Shown here: piece by piece, positions 17,253 through 25,299 of the stretch
Layout of the letters: each line of letters opens with the position of its first letter
How positions within the stretch are numbered: position 1 is the first letter of the stretch
NCBI RefSeq assembly: GCF_000425185.1
Contig: NZ_KE384327.1
Coordinates: 190,252 to 254,251, forward strand
Reading direction: 5' to 3'
DNA length: 64,000 nt
Source of the DNA: Pleomorphomonas koreensis DSM 23070
GTDB lineage: Bacteria > Pseudomonadota > Alphaproteobacteria > Rhizobiales > Pleomorphomonadaceae
Position numbers and translations under genes: made by a program
The notes under the pieces: generated by a model
The model's input: the letters and a program-made list of their open reading frames with translations, nothing else
What the model was told of the DNA's origin: nothing
Databases searched by the model: none

Positions 17253-17835
17253 CCCCAACCTCGCTTCAAATCGAATTGGACGTTTCAAGTCTATTCCATC
17301 GTTCCGCCCAATGCCAACCCCGGCGAAACTGTAGGCATCGGCAACGAGAAGCCCGATATTTCAACGCCTTGCTTCGACGTCCGGATCATGGGGACAGCCG
17401 CCGTGGCCGACAGGCGGCGCTGCCCAGCCATTTCGTCTTCGAGCTTATCCCCTGATAACGATTTGATAAATAACCAATAATCCCAAGCCCACCCGGCGAG
17501 GGCCAGCGACGCCCGGCCGGCCGGCGACCACGACATCGACCAAAGGCGGGGGATCGCCCGTCCACGTGCGCCCCTTCATCCGGACAGGAAGGCCTTGACG
17601 GAGCGGGATAATGGAACTTAAATTCCATCACAGAAAAAGACTGTTCCATACCGTTCAACTCCCGCGGCCGCCGATCCGGAACCACGGCAAGCGGAACGGA
17701 CCATGCGACGGTCGATCGCGAGAGCGATCCTGAATCGTTTTTCAACTTTTGGCGCGGCGACGGTCTGAAGCATTTGATCCGCCGGGGTCATCCGCGACGC
17801 CGCCCGCGGGAGCAGTCGAGGGAGAGAGATCAATC
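17253..17835. other. Divergent control region between rpiR and iolG
   Basis: About 580 bp with no gene, between divergently transcribed rpiR (minus) and iolG (plus). It is relatively A/T-rich around 17440-17490 (GATAACGATTTGATAAATAACC) and 17605-17650. An 18-bp perfect palindrome lies at 17611. GAATCGTTT at 17732 resembles the motif near 12676. Promoters of both genes must lie here. Confidence 0.6.
17611..17628. promoter_or_regulatory. IolR-type operator ATGGAA-N6-TTCCAT upstream of iolG
   Basis: ATGGAA CTTAAA TTCCAT has perfect arms and an A/T-rich spacer. It is about 210 bp before iolG and 360 bp from rpiR, so it could serve both promoters. It is the strongest member of the set in this window. 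Confidence 0.65.
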
Positions 17836-18831
17836 ATGACGCTGAAATTCGGATTGCTGGGCGCCGGACGCATCGGCAAGGTGCACGCCGGTGCTGTCGC
17901 CGCCACGCCGGGCGCGAAGCTGGTCGCCGTCGCCGACGCGCTGCCCGAGGCGGCCGCCTTCATCTCGAAGGCGTCGGGCGCCGAAGTGCGGACGATCGAC
18001 GAGATCATGAACGCCAAAGACATTGACGCGGTGCTGATCACCACGCCAACCGACATGCACGCCGACATGATCGAGCAGGCGGCGCGGGCCGGCAAGGCGA
18101 TCTTCTGCGAGAAGCCGATCGATCTCGACACCGCCCGGGTGCGCAAGTGCCTCGACACCGTCGCCCGCGAGAAGGCGGCGCTGATGATCGGCTTCAACCG
18201 CCGCTTCGACCCCAATTTCATGGAGGTGCGCGCCCGCATCGACGCCGGCCAGATCGGCGCGGTGGAGATGGTGTCGATCACCTCGCGCGATCCGTCGCCG
18301 CCGCCGGCCACCTATGTTGCGCGCTCGGGCGGCATGTTCCGCGACATGACCATCCACGACTTCGACATGGCCGCCTTCCTGCTCGGCGAGGATCCGGTCA
18401 AGGTGTTCGCGGTCGGTTCGAGCCTGGTCGATCCGGAGATCGGCAAGGCCGGCGATATCGACAGCGGCTCGGTGATCCTGACCACCAGGAGCGGCAAGAT
18501 CGCCCAGATCTCCAATTCGCGCCGCGCCACCTACGGCTACGACCAGCGGATCGAGGTGCACGGCTCGAAGGGCATGGTGCACGCCGAGAACCTGCGCGCC
18601 ACCACCGTCGAGGTGGCGGACGCCGAGGGCTACCGCCGCGAGCCGCTGCTCAACTTCTTCATGACGCGCTACACGGAGGCTTATGCCAACGAGATCGCCG
18701 CCTTCATCAAGGCGATCGAGGCCGGCACGCCGATGCAGCCGTCCGGCGAAGACGGCCTCAAGGCACTCGCCATGGCCGACGCCGCCGTGACGTCGCTGAA
18801 GGAAGGCCGGCAGGTGGACATCGCCTACTGA
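17836..18831 (+). CDS. iolG: Inositol 2-dehydrogenase
   Basis: First step of inositol catabolism: NAD-dependent oxidation of myo-inositol to 2-keto-myo-inositol. It has 331 residues. The Rossmann motif is FGLLGAGRIGKVHAGAV, the signature is IFCEKPIDLD, and the active-site region GGMFRDMTIHDFDMAAFLLGE contains the conserved Asp/His pair. MIGFNRRFDPNF is typical of IolG. The ATG at 17836 has GGGAGAGAG upstream; the open frame starts earlier. It is followed after 71 bp by the second rpiR gene, so enzyme and regulator are probably co-transcribed. Confidence 0.94.
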   Translation: MTLKFGLLGAGRIGKVHAGAVAATPGAKLVAVADALPEAAAFISKASGAEVRTIDEIMNAKDIDAVLITTPTDMHADMIEQAARAGKAIFCEKPIDLDTARVRKCLDTVAREKAALMIGFNRRFDPNFMEVRARIDAGQIGAVEMVSITSRDPSPPPATYVARSGGMFRDMTIHDFDMAAFLLGEDPVKVFAVGSSLVDPEIGKAGDIDSGSVILTTRSGKIAQISNSRRATYGYDQRIEVHGSKGMVHAENLRATTVEVADAEGYRREPLLNFFMTRYTEAYANEIAAFIKAIEAGTPMQPSGEDGLKALAMADAAVTSLKEGRQVDIAY

Positions 18832-18902
18832 GGCGAGCCGGCGGCCGGCGCGCCCCGCCGGCCGCCTTTCCGGCAAGGGCCTTGCTGAAAAGTGATGACG
18901 CG

Positions 18903-19766
18903 ATGCGCAGCTCCGCAGACCAGCCTGACGACCGGACACCCGAAAAAGCGGCGTTCTCCGGCTATCAGCCCCTCAAGGAGGAGATCGTCCGGCGGCAGAA
19001 GGCGCTGCCCAAGCGGCTGTTTCAGATCGCCGCCTTCGCGCTCGACCAGCCCGACGAGATCGCCTTCGGCACGGTGTCCTCGATCTCCAAGAGCATCGGC
19101 GTGCCGCCGTCGGCAGTGATCCGCTTCGCCCAGCATTTCGGCTTCGACGGCTTCATCGAGATGCAGCGCCTGTTCCGCGACCGGATGCGCGAGCGCAGCT
19201 CGGAATACGCGGAGCGCCTCCAGACGCTGGGCCGCGGCGCCGACCCTCTGGACGGCACCGGCAAGACCCTCGAAGGCTTCCTGGCCGCGGGCCGGCAGTC
19301 GATGGAGAGCGCGCTCCGTTCGGTCAGCCGCGAGGTGTTTTCCTCGGCCGTCTCGGTGCTTTCCGGCGGCGAGACGATCTATCTCCTGGCGCGGCGGCGG
19401 TCGTTCCCGATCGTCGGCTACATGGCCTACGCCTTCGGCAAGCTCGGCCTGCGCTGCGAGCTGGCCAGTTCGTCGATGGGAACCGACGGCGACCTGTTGC
19501 AGTTCGCCGGCCCGAGGGACGCCGCCTTTGCCGTCAGCTTCTCGCCCTACGCACCGGAAACCGTGGCGCAGGCCAAGGCCCTCAGGGAACGCGGCGTGCC
19601 GCTGGTGTCGCTGACCGATTCGCCCTTCTCGCCGATCGCGGCGATTTCGAACGTTTGGTTCGAAGTTGTGGAAACTGACTACAGCGGCTTCCGCCCCCTT
19701 TCGGCCTCCATGGTGCTTGCCCTGGCGTTGAGTGTCGCCGTTGCCGAGAGAAAACAGTGGAGTTGA
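18903..19766 (+). CDS. RpiR-family transcriptional regulator (paralogue 2)
   Basis: 287 residues. The helix-turn-helix is LPKRLFQIAAFALDQ, then FGTVSSISKSIGVPPSAVIRFAQHFGF. The SIS domain reads YLLARRRSFPIVGYMAYAFGK, VSFSPYAPETV and LTDSPFSPIA. Long stretches match the paralogue at 16359-17252. The ATG at 18903 was taken because MRSSADQ leads directly into the domain. It lies downstream of iolG and 153 bp upstream of iolC on the same strand. By position this is the one most like rhizobial iolR, which usually sits in the iolCDEB region. Effector unknown. Confidence 0.88.
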   Translation: MRSSADQPDDRTPEKAAFSGYQPLKEEIVRRQKALPKRLFQIAAFALDQPDEIAFGTVSSISKSIGVPPSAVIRFAQHFGFDGFIEMQRLFRDRMRERSSEYAERLQTLGRGADPLDGTGKTLEGFLAAGRQSMESALRSVSREVFSSAVSVLSGGETIYLLARRRSFPIVGYMAYAFGKLGLRCELASSSMGTDGDLLQFAGPRDAAFAVSFSPYAPETVAQAKALRERGVPLVSLTDSPFSPIAAISNVWFEVVETDYSGFRPLSASMVLALALSVAVAERKQWS

Positions 19767-19822
19767 CCGGGCGGAACGCGCTCGAGCCGCCGGGCGGCGC
19801 CTTCCGGGATACTACAGTGGAC

Positions 19823-19868
19823 GCAGAATAATAATTTCATCGATCTTTTCTGTCAGAACATATATTCT
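19823..19868. promoter_or_regulatory. Two weak operator-like sites upstream of iolC
   Basis: GCAGAA TAATAA TTTCAT (19823-19840) has a perfect right arm and a degenerate left one. AGAA CATATA TTCT (19855-19868) keeps the GAA-N6-TTC core. They are 32 bp apart in an A/T-rich stretch 50-100 bp before the iolC start. The same spacer length as the stronger sites supports a common regulator, but these are weaker matches. Confidence 0.45.
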
Positions 19869-19919
19869 TGCAGCCAATGCGCGGCACCGCGCCACGAAGG
19901 AAAGCTCAGCGAGGAAAGA

Positions 19920-21851
19920 ATGACAGACGACGCCAGCCCGGCCAAAACGCTCGATCTCATCGCCATCGGCCGGTCGTCGGTGGATCTCTACGGGCAGCAG
20001 ATCGGCACCCGCCTTGAGGATATCGGCAGCTTCGCGAAGTCGGTCGGCGGCTGCCCCGCCAACATTTCCGTCGGCACCGCCCGCCTCGGCCTCAGGTCGG
20101 CGCTGATCACCCGCGTCGGCAACGAGCAGATGGGCCGTTTCATCCTGGAGCAGCTCGGACGCGAGAAGGTCGACACCGCCGGCATCGCCGTCGACAAGGA
20201 CCGCCTGACGGCGCTGGTGCTGCTCGCCGTGGAGGACGAGGGCGTGTCGCCGATGATCTTCTACCGCTCCGACTGCGCCGACATGGCGCTGTCGGAGGAC
20301 GATATCAACGAAGCGCTGATCGCCCGGAGCCGGTCGATCGTGGTCAGCGGCACCCATTTCTCGCGCCCCAACACCGAGGCGGCGCAGCGCAAGGCGATCG
20401 CGCTTGCCAAGAAGCACGGCGCCAGGGTGGTGATCGACATCGACTACCGGCCGAACCTCTGGGGCCTCGCCGGCCACGACGCCGGCTTCGAGCGCTACGT
20501 CAAGTCGGATCGCGTCTCCGGCCTCCTCCGCAGCGTCCTCGCCGACTGCGACCTGATCGTCGGCACCGAAGAGGAGATCATGATCGCCACCGGCGCCGAC
20601 GGCGTGCTGCCGTCGCTGAAAGCCATCCGGGCGCTCAACCCCTCGGCGGTCATCGTGCTGAAGCGCGGCGCCATGGGCTGCATCGTCTACGACGGGCCGA
20701 TCTCCGACGATCTTGAGGCCGGCATCGTCGGCAGGGGCTTTCCGATCGAGGTGTTCAACGTGCTGGGGGCCGGCGACGCCTTCATGTCGGGCTTCCTGCG
20801 GGGCTGGCTCGCGGGCGAGCCGCTCGCCACCTCGGCCACCTGGGCCAACGCCTGCGGCGCCTTCGCGGTGTCGCGCCTCCTGTGCTCGCCGGAATACCCG
20901 ACCTGGGACGAGCTGACCTCATTCCTCGCCCACGGCAGCAGCGAGCGCGCCCTGCGCAAGGACGCCAGGCTCAACCACATCCACTGGTCGACGACCCGCC
21001 GGCGGGCCCATCCGACCATGATGGCGCTGGCCATCGACCACCGCAGCCAGGTGGAGGATCTCGCCGAGGATGAGGCGACGCTGAAGCGCATCCCCGACTT
21101 CAAGGTTCTGGCGGTGAAGGCGGCGCGGCGGGTGGCGGCCGGCCGGCCCGGCTTCGGCATGCTGCTCGACGACAAATACGGCCACAAGGCGCTGTTCGCG
21201 GCCGGCGCCGGCAAGGACCTCTGGGTGGCCAAGCCGATCGAGCTGCCCGGCTCGCGGCCGTTGCAGTTCGAGTTCAGCCAGGATCTCGGCAGCCGGCTGA
21301 TCGAATGGCCGCTCGAACATTGCATCAAGGTGCTGTGCTTCTACCATCCCGACGACCCGGCCGACCTCAAGGCGGTGCAGACGGCCAAGCTCGCCACCGC
21401 CTACGAGGCGGCGCGCAAGGTGGGCCGGGAGATCCTGATCGAGATCATCGCCTCCAAGGCCGGGCCGCTCGCCGACGACACGGTGGCCCGGGCGTTGTCC
21501 GAACTCTACGCGGCCGGCCTCAAGCCCGACTGGTGGAAGCTGGAACCGCAGGCGTCGGTAGCGGCCTGGCGGGCGATCGACCGGGTGATCGGCGACAACG
21601 ATCCCTATTGCCGCGGCGTGGTGCTGCTCGGCCTCGAAGCGCCGATCGAGACGCTGAAACAGGGCTTTGCCGCCGCCAGGTCGGCGCCCTGCGTCAAGGG
21701 CTTCGCCGTCGGCCGCACCATCTTCGCCGATGCGGCGCGGCGCTGGCTCGGCGGCGAGATCGACGATGAGGCGGCCATCGCCGACATGGCCGCCAAGTTC
21801 GGCACGCTGGTTGACGTCTGGCTGTCGCTGGACGCTTCCGCGGCGGCCTGA
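19920..21851 (+). CDS. iolC: Bifunctional 5-dehydro-2-deoxygluconokinase / DUF2090 aldolase-like protein
   Basis: Fusion of 643 residues. Residues about 10-330 are a PfkB/ribokinase-fold kinase: IAIGRSSVDLYGQQIG, the GGCPANISVGTARLG substrate motif, and the catalytic NVLGAGDAFMSGFLRGW. Residues about 350-640 are the DUF2090 domain (MMALAIDHRSQVEDLA, LLDDKYGHKALFAAG, KPDWWKLEP, RGVVLLGLEAP), an aldolase-like TIM barrel. The kinase phosphorylates 2-deoxy-5-keto-gluconate. The second domain is thought to replace the separate IolJ aldolase that splits it to dihydroxyacetone phosphate and malonate semialdehyde. No separate iolJ is present, which supports this. It leads iolC-iolD-iolB. Confidence 0.95.
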   Translation: MTDDASPAKTLDLIAIGRSSVDLYGQQIGTRLEDIGSFAKSVGGCPANISVGTARLGLRSALITRVGNEQMGRFILEQLGREKVDTAGIAVDKDRLTALVLLAVEDEGVSPMIFYRSDCADMALSEDDINEALIARSRSIVVSGTHFSRPNTEAAQRKAIALAKKHGARVVIDIDYRPNLWGLAGHDAGFERYVKSDRVSGLLRSVLADCDLIVGTEEEIMIATGADGVLPSLKAIRALNPSAVIVLKRGAMGCIVYDGPISDDLEAGIVGRGFPIEVFNVLGAGDAFMSGFLRGWLAGEPLATSATWANACGAFAVSRLLCSPEYPTWDELTSFLAHGSSERALRKDARLNHIHWSTTRRRAHPTMMALAIDHRSQVEDLAEDEATLKRIPDFKVLAVKAARRVAAGRPGFGMLLDDKYGHKALFAAGAGKDLWVAKPIELPGSRPLQFEFSQDLGSRLIEWPLEHCIKVLCFYHPDDPADLKAVQTAKLATAYEAARKVGREILIEIIASKAGPLADDTVARALSELYAAGLKPDWWKLEPQASVAAWRAIDRVIGDNDPYCRGVVLLGLEAPIETLKQGFAAARSAPCVKGFAVGRTIFADAARRWLGGEIDDEAAIADMAAKFGTLVDVWLSLDASAAA

Positions 21852-21957
21852 GCTTCGGCAAGCTGCAGCGGCCGGCCATGACCGGCGACCGGATGAGGAC
21901 CCAGTCTAGAGCGGCGCATCCCCGCGTGACGAGGGAGCCCGTTTCGGGAGGATGAAT

Positions 21958-23811
21958 ATGGTTGGCAAGACAGTGCGACTGACCGTGGCGCAGGCGACGG
22001 TGCGGTTCCTCGTGAACCAGAAGACGATCATCGACGGGGAGAAGCTGCCGATCTTCGCCGGCTGCTGGGCGATCTTCGGCCACGGCAACGTCGCCGGCCT
22101 CGGCGAGGCGCTCTATCAGGTCCGCGACGCGTTTCCGACGCTGCGCGCCCACAACGAGCAGGCGATGGCCCTGTCGGCGATCGCCTTCGCCAAGGCAAGC
22201 TTCCGCCGCCGCTTCATGGCCTGCACCACCTCGATCGGCCCCGGCGCCCTCAACATGGTGACCGCCGCCGCCGTCGCCCACGTCAACCGGCTGCCGCTGC
22301 TCCTGCTGCCCGGTGACGTGTTCGCCAACCGCCAGCCCGATCCGGTTTTGCAACAGGTCGAGGACTTCCAGGACGGCACCGTGTCGGCCAACGACTGCTT
22401 CCGCCCGGTGTCGCGCTATTTCGACCGCATCCAGCGGCCCGAACAGTTGATCCTGGCCTTGCAGCGGACCATGCACGTGCTGACCGATCCGGCCGAATGC
22501 GGGCCGGTGACGCTCGCCATGTGCCAGGACGTGCAGGCCGAGGCCTTCGACTGGCCGGAGAGCCTGTTCGACGAAAAGGTCTGGACGCCCCGGCGCATCC
22601 GCCCGGACGAGACCGAGCTTTCGACGGTCATCGGCCTCATCAAGGCGGCGAAGAACCCGATGATCATCGCCGGCGGCGGCGTGCTCTATTCGGAGGCGGC
22701 GGCCGACCTCGTCGCCTTCGCCGAGACGCACCGCATCCCCGTCGCCGTGACGCAGGCCGGCAAGTCGGCGATCGACGAGACGCACGAGCTGGCGCTCGGC
22801 GCCGTCGGCGTCACCGGCACCTCGGCCGCCAATGCGCTCGCCGCCGACGCCGACCTGGTGCTGGCCGTCGGCACCCGCTTCCAGGATTTCACCACCGGCT
22901 CGTGGGCGCTGTTCAAGACCGGCGGCATGAGGATCGTCGCCCTCAACGTCGCCAGCTACGACACCACCAAGCATAATGCCGTGCCGCTGGTGGCCGACGC
23001 CAAGGTCGGGCTGACGCTCCTGTCGCAGGGCCTCGGCGGCTGGAAGGCGGCCGGCGTCGCCGACCGCGCCGGAGAGGAGAAAGCTGCGTGGCTCGAAGCC
23101 GCCGCCAAGGTGCTGGCGCCCACCAACGCCGAGAAGCCGTCGGACGCCCAGGTGATCGGCGCCGTGGCGCGGACGCTCGGCGGCCCCGGAACGGTGGTGG
23201 TCTGCGCCGCCGGCGGCCTGCCGGGCGAACTCGACAAGCTCTGGGTGCCCACGGTGCCGGGCAGCTATCACATGGAATACGGCTTCTCCTGCATGGGCTA
23301 CGAGATCGCCGGCGGCATCGGCGTCAAGCTGGCCAACCCGGACAAGGAGGTCGTCGTCATGGTCGGCGACGGCTCCTACATGATGATGAACTCGGAGATC
23401 GCCACGTCCGTCAGCCTCGGCCAGAAGCTGACCGTCGTGCTGCTCGACAACCACGGCTTCGGCTGCATCAACCGCTTGCAGATGGCCACCGGCGGCGCCA
23501 ACTTCAACAATCTCTGGCAGAATTGCGCCATGGAAGTGCAGCCGGAGATCGACTTCCGCGCCCACGCCGAGAGCCTGGGAGCGCTCGCCGTCAAGGTGGC
23601 GTCGATCGGCGAGCTGGAAAACGCCCTCGAAGCGTCGCGCAACAACGATCGCACCACGGTGATCGTCATCGACACCGATCCGCTCGCCGCCACCGAGGCC
23701 GGCGGCCACTGGTGGGACGTGGCGGTGCCCGAGGTGTCGGTGCGCGAGGAAGTGGGCAAGGCGCGCGCGGATTACGAGGCCGCCCGGCAGCTCCAGCGCA
23801 TCTTCGACTGA
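21958..23811 (+). CDS. iolD: 3D-(3,5/4)-trihydroxycyclohexane-1,2-dione hydrolase
   Basis: Thiamine-diphosphate enzyme that opens the ring of the diketone made by IolE to 5-deoxyglucuronate. It has about 617 residues. The N-terminal PYR domain contains the catalytic Glu in AHNEQAMALSAIAFAKA, and the central domain follows. The C-terminal PP domain carries MVGDGSYMMMNSEIATS and LLDNHGFGCINRLQ (GDG...N diphosphate motif). The ATG at 21958 was chosen over 21952 because GGGAGG at 21946-21951 is adjacent to the first and 6 nt from the second. It lies 100 bp after iolC and 26 bp before iolB. Confidence 0.95.
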   Translation: MVGKTVRLTVAQATVRFLVNQKTIIDGEKLPIFAGCWAIFGHGNVAGLGEALYQVRDAFPTLRAHNEQAMALSAIAFAKASFRRRFMACTTSIGPGALNMVTAAAVAHVNRLPLLLLPGDVFANRQPDPVLQQVEDFQDGTVSANDCFRPVSRYFDRIQRPEQLILALQRTMHVLTDPAECGPVTLAMCQDVQAEAFDWPESLFDEKVWTPRRIRPDETELSTVIGLIKAAKNPMIIAGGGVLYSEAAADLVAFAETHRIPVAVTQAGKSAIDETHELALGAVGVTGTSAANALAADADLVLAVGTRFQDFTTGSWALFKTGGMRIVALNVASYDTTKHNAVPLVADAKVGLTLLSQGLGGWKAAGVADRAGEEKAAWLEAAAKVLAPTNAEKPSDAQVIGAVARTLGGPGTVVVCAAGGLPGELDKLWVPTVPGSYHMEYGFSCMGYEIAGGIGVKLANPDKEVVVMVGDGSYMMMNSEIATSVSLGQKLTVVLLDNHGFGCINRLQMATGGANFNNLWQNCAMEVQPEIDFRAHAESLGALAVKVASIGELENALEASRNNDRTTVIVIDTDPLAATEAGGHWWDVAVPEVSVREEVGKARADYEAARQLQRIFD

Positions 23812-23837
23812 CGATCCTCGACGAGAAGGAGAACAGC

Positions 23838-24665
23838 ATGTCCAACTCCCGTCTTCGCGTGCAGCCGAAGGCCGCCCGCGGCCTCGTCACCGAGGTGACG
23901 CCGGAAAGCGCCGGCTGGTCGCATGTCGGCTTCGCTCTCCATCGCCTCGCGGCGGGCGACAGCCTCGCGGCCGAAACCGGCGGCCGCGAGGTCTGCCTGG
24001 TGCTGGTGTCCGGCAAGGCGCGCCTCGCCATCGACGGCAAGGACCACGGCGAGATCGGCCAGCGGATGAGCCCGTTCGACGGCGCGCCTTGGGCGGCCTA
24101 TGTGCCGGCCGGCGGCCGCTACGCGCTGACCGCCGCCACCGCCGCCGAGGTCGCCGTCTGCTCGGCGCCCGGCGCCGCCGGCTTGCCGGCCAGGCTGATC
24201 CCGCCGGGCAGCCATCCGCAGATCACCCGCGGCAAGGGCTCCAACACGCGGCTCGTCACCAACATCATGCCGGAGGACGACGGCGCCGCCCATCAGCTGC
24301 TGGTGGTCGAGGTGATCACGCCGGGCGGCAACACGTCGAGCTATCCGCCGCACAAGCACGACCGGGACGACATTCCGGCCGAGAGCTATCTCGAAGAGAC
24401 CTATTACTACCGCTTCAACCCGCCGCAGGGCTACGGCTTCCAGCGCGTCTACACCGACGACCGCAGCCTCGACGAACTGGTGCTGCTGGAAGACGGCGAC
24501 GTCGTCATGGTGCCCAAGGGCTATCATCCCGTCGCCACCATCCACGGCTATGACAGCTACTATCTCAACGTCATGGCCGGGCCGAAGCGGATCTGGAAGT
24601 TCCACAACGAGCCGGCCCACGAGTGGCTGTTCACCGGCCTCGGCGCGCCGGCCGCCGCGCGCTGA
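23838..24665 (+). CDS. iolB: 5-Deoxy-glucuronate isomerase
   Basis: Isomerises 5-deoxyglucuronate to 2-deoxy-5-keto-gluconate. It has 275 residues in a bicupin fold. The N-terminal half includes GREVCLVLVSGKARLAI. The second cupin carries the metal-binding segments SSYPPHKHDRDD, the conserved Glu in YLEETYYYRFNPPQGYGFQ, and MVPKGYHPV. The C-terminal GYDSYYLNVMAGP is typical. The ATG at 23838 has AAGGAG 8 nt upstream. Last gene of the iolC-iolD-iolB unit. Confidence 0.95.
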   Translation: MSNSRLRVQPKAARGLVTEVTPESAGWSHVGFALHRLAAGDSLAAETGGREVCLVLVSGKARLAIDGKDHGEIGQRMSPFDGAPWAAYVPAGGRYALTAATAAEVAVCSAPGAAGLPARLIPPGSHPQITRGKGSNTRLVTNIMPEDDGAAHQLLVVEVITPGGNTSSYPPHKHDRDDIPAESYLEETYYYRFNPPQGYGFQRVYTDDRSLDELVLLEDGDVVMVPKGYHPVATIHGYDSYYLNVMAGPKRIWKFHNEPAHEWLFTGLGAPAAAR

Positions 24666-25299
24666 GGGCCCCGCCATGAGGCGGTGACTCCATCCGCCAC
24701 GGCCCGGCGCCCGTTCCTCCTCCCGCCGGCGCCGGCGGCATCCGCCGCTACCGCCCGTGGCGTCCCCGCCCCGGCGCCGCCTTCGGGCGGCGCGCCAGAG
24801 CCCATCCGGCGACCCGGAGCATGCCGGGACCGCCGGATGGGCCTGTTCTTTCGGGGGCCTGCGCCGGCCGCAGGGCGCATCCGCCGGACATGGCCTATCC
24901 TGCGCGCCGGACCGCCGCGGCGGTCCGTGCCGACAGGACGATCGCCGGCCGTAAAACGTTTCGTTCGCGCATCCCGAACCGGCGCCCGGAACCCTTCGCC
25001 CCTCGCGAAGACCGCCGGCGGCGCGGCCGGTCCGTCGTCCCGACCACTGCGAAACCGAGAATCGGACGATCTTCCAGCGGCTTAATTCCAGACATCCGCG
25101 ACGGCGCCCCGAGCGCGCCGGCAAAGGGGCATGACGCAATCGTTTTTCCGGCCGGGAGCAGCGGCATGGAACGTTTCGTATCAAGATTGGGTATTGGCGT
25201 TCCAAAAGAAATGATATAGGGAATGAATATTCTAATTGCTTTGCGCCTTTGGCCGGCGAATGCTGGCGGCTTCCAGGGACACCCAAAAGGGAGAAGACG
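24666..25299. other. Long intergenic region upstream of iolA
   Basis: About 630 bp with no credible gene. Overlapping frames on both strands are Pro/Arg/Gly noise. Points of interest are AAAACGTTTCG at 24953 and GGAACGTTTCG at 25168, which share AACGTTTCG, and the palindrome at 25220. The A/T-rich 25180-25240 stretch is the likely iolA promoter, so iolA has its own control rather than being read through from iolB. Confidence 0.55.
25220..25233. promoter_or_regulatory. IolR-type operator variant upstream of iolA
   Basis: GGAA TGAATA TTCT keeps the GAA-N6-TTC core with one mismatch to GGAA-N6-TTCC. It is embedded in A/T-rich sequence 67 bp before the iolA start, a position where a bound repressor would block transcription. 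Confidence 0.5.
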
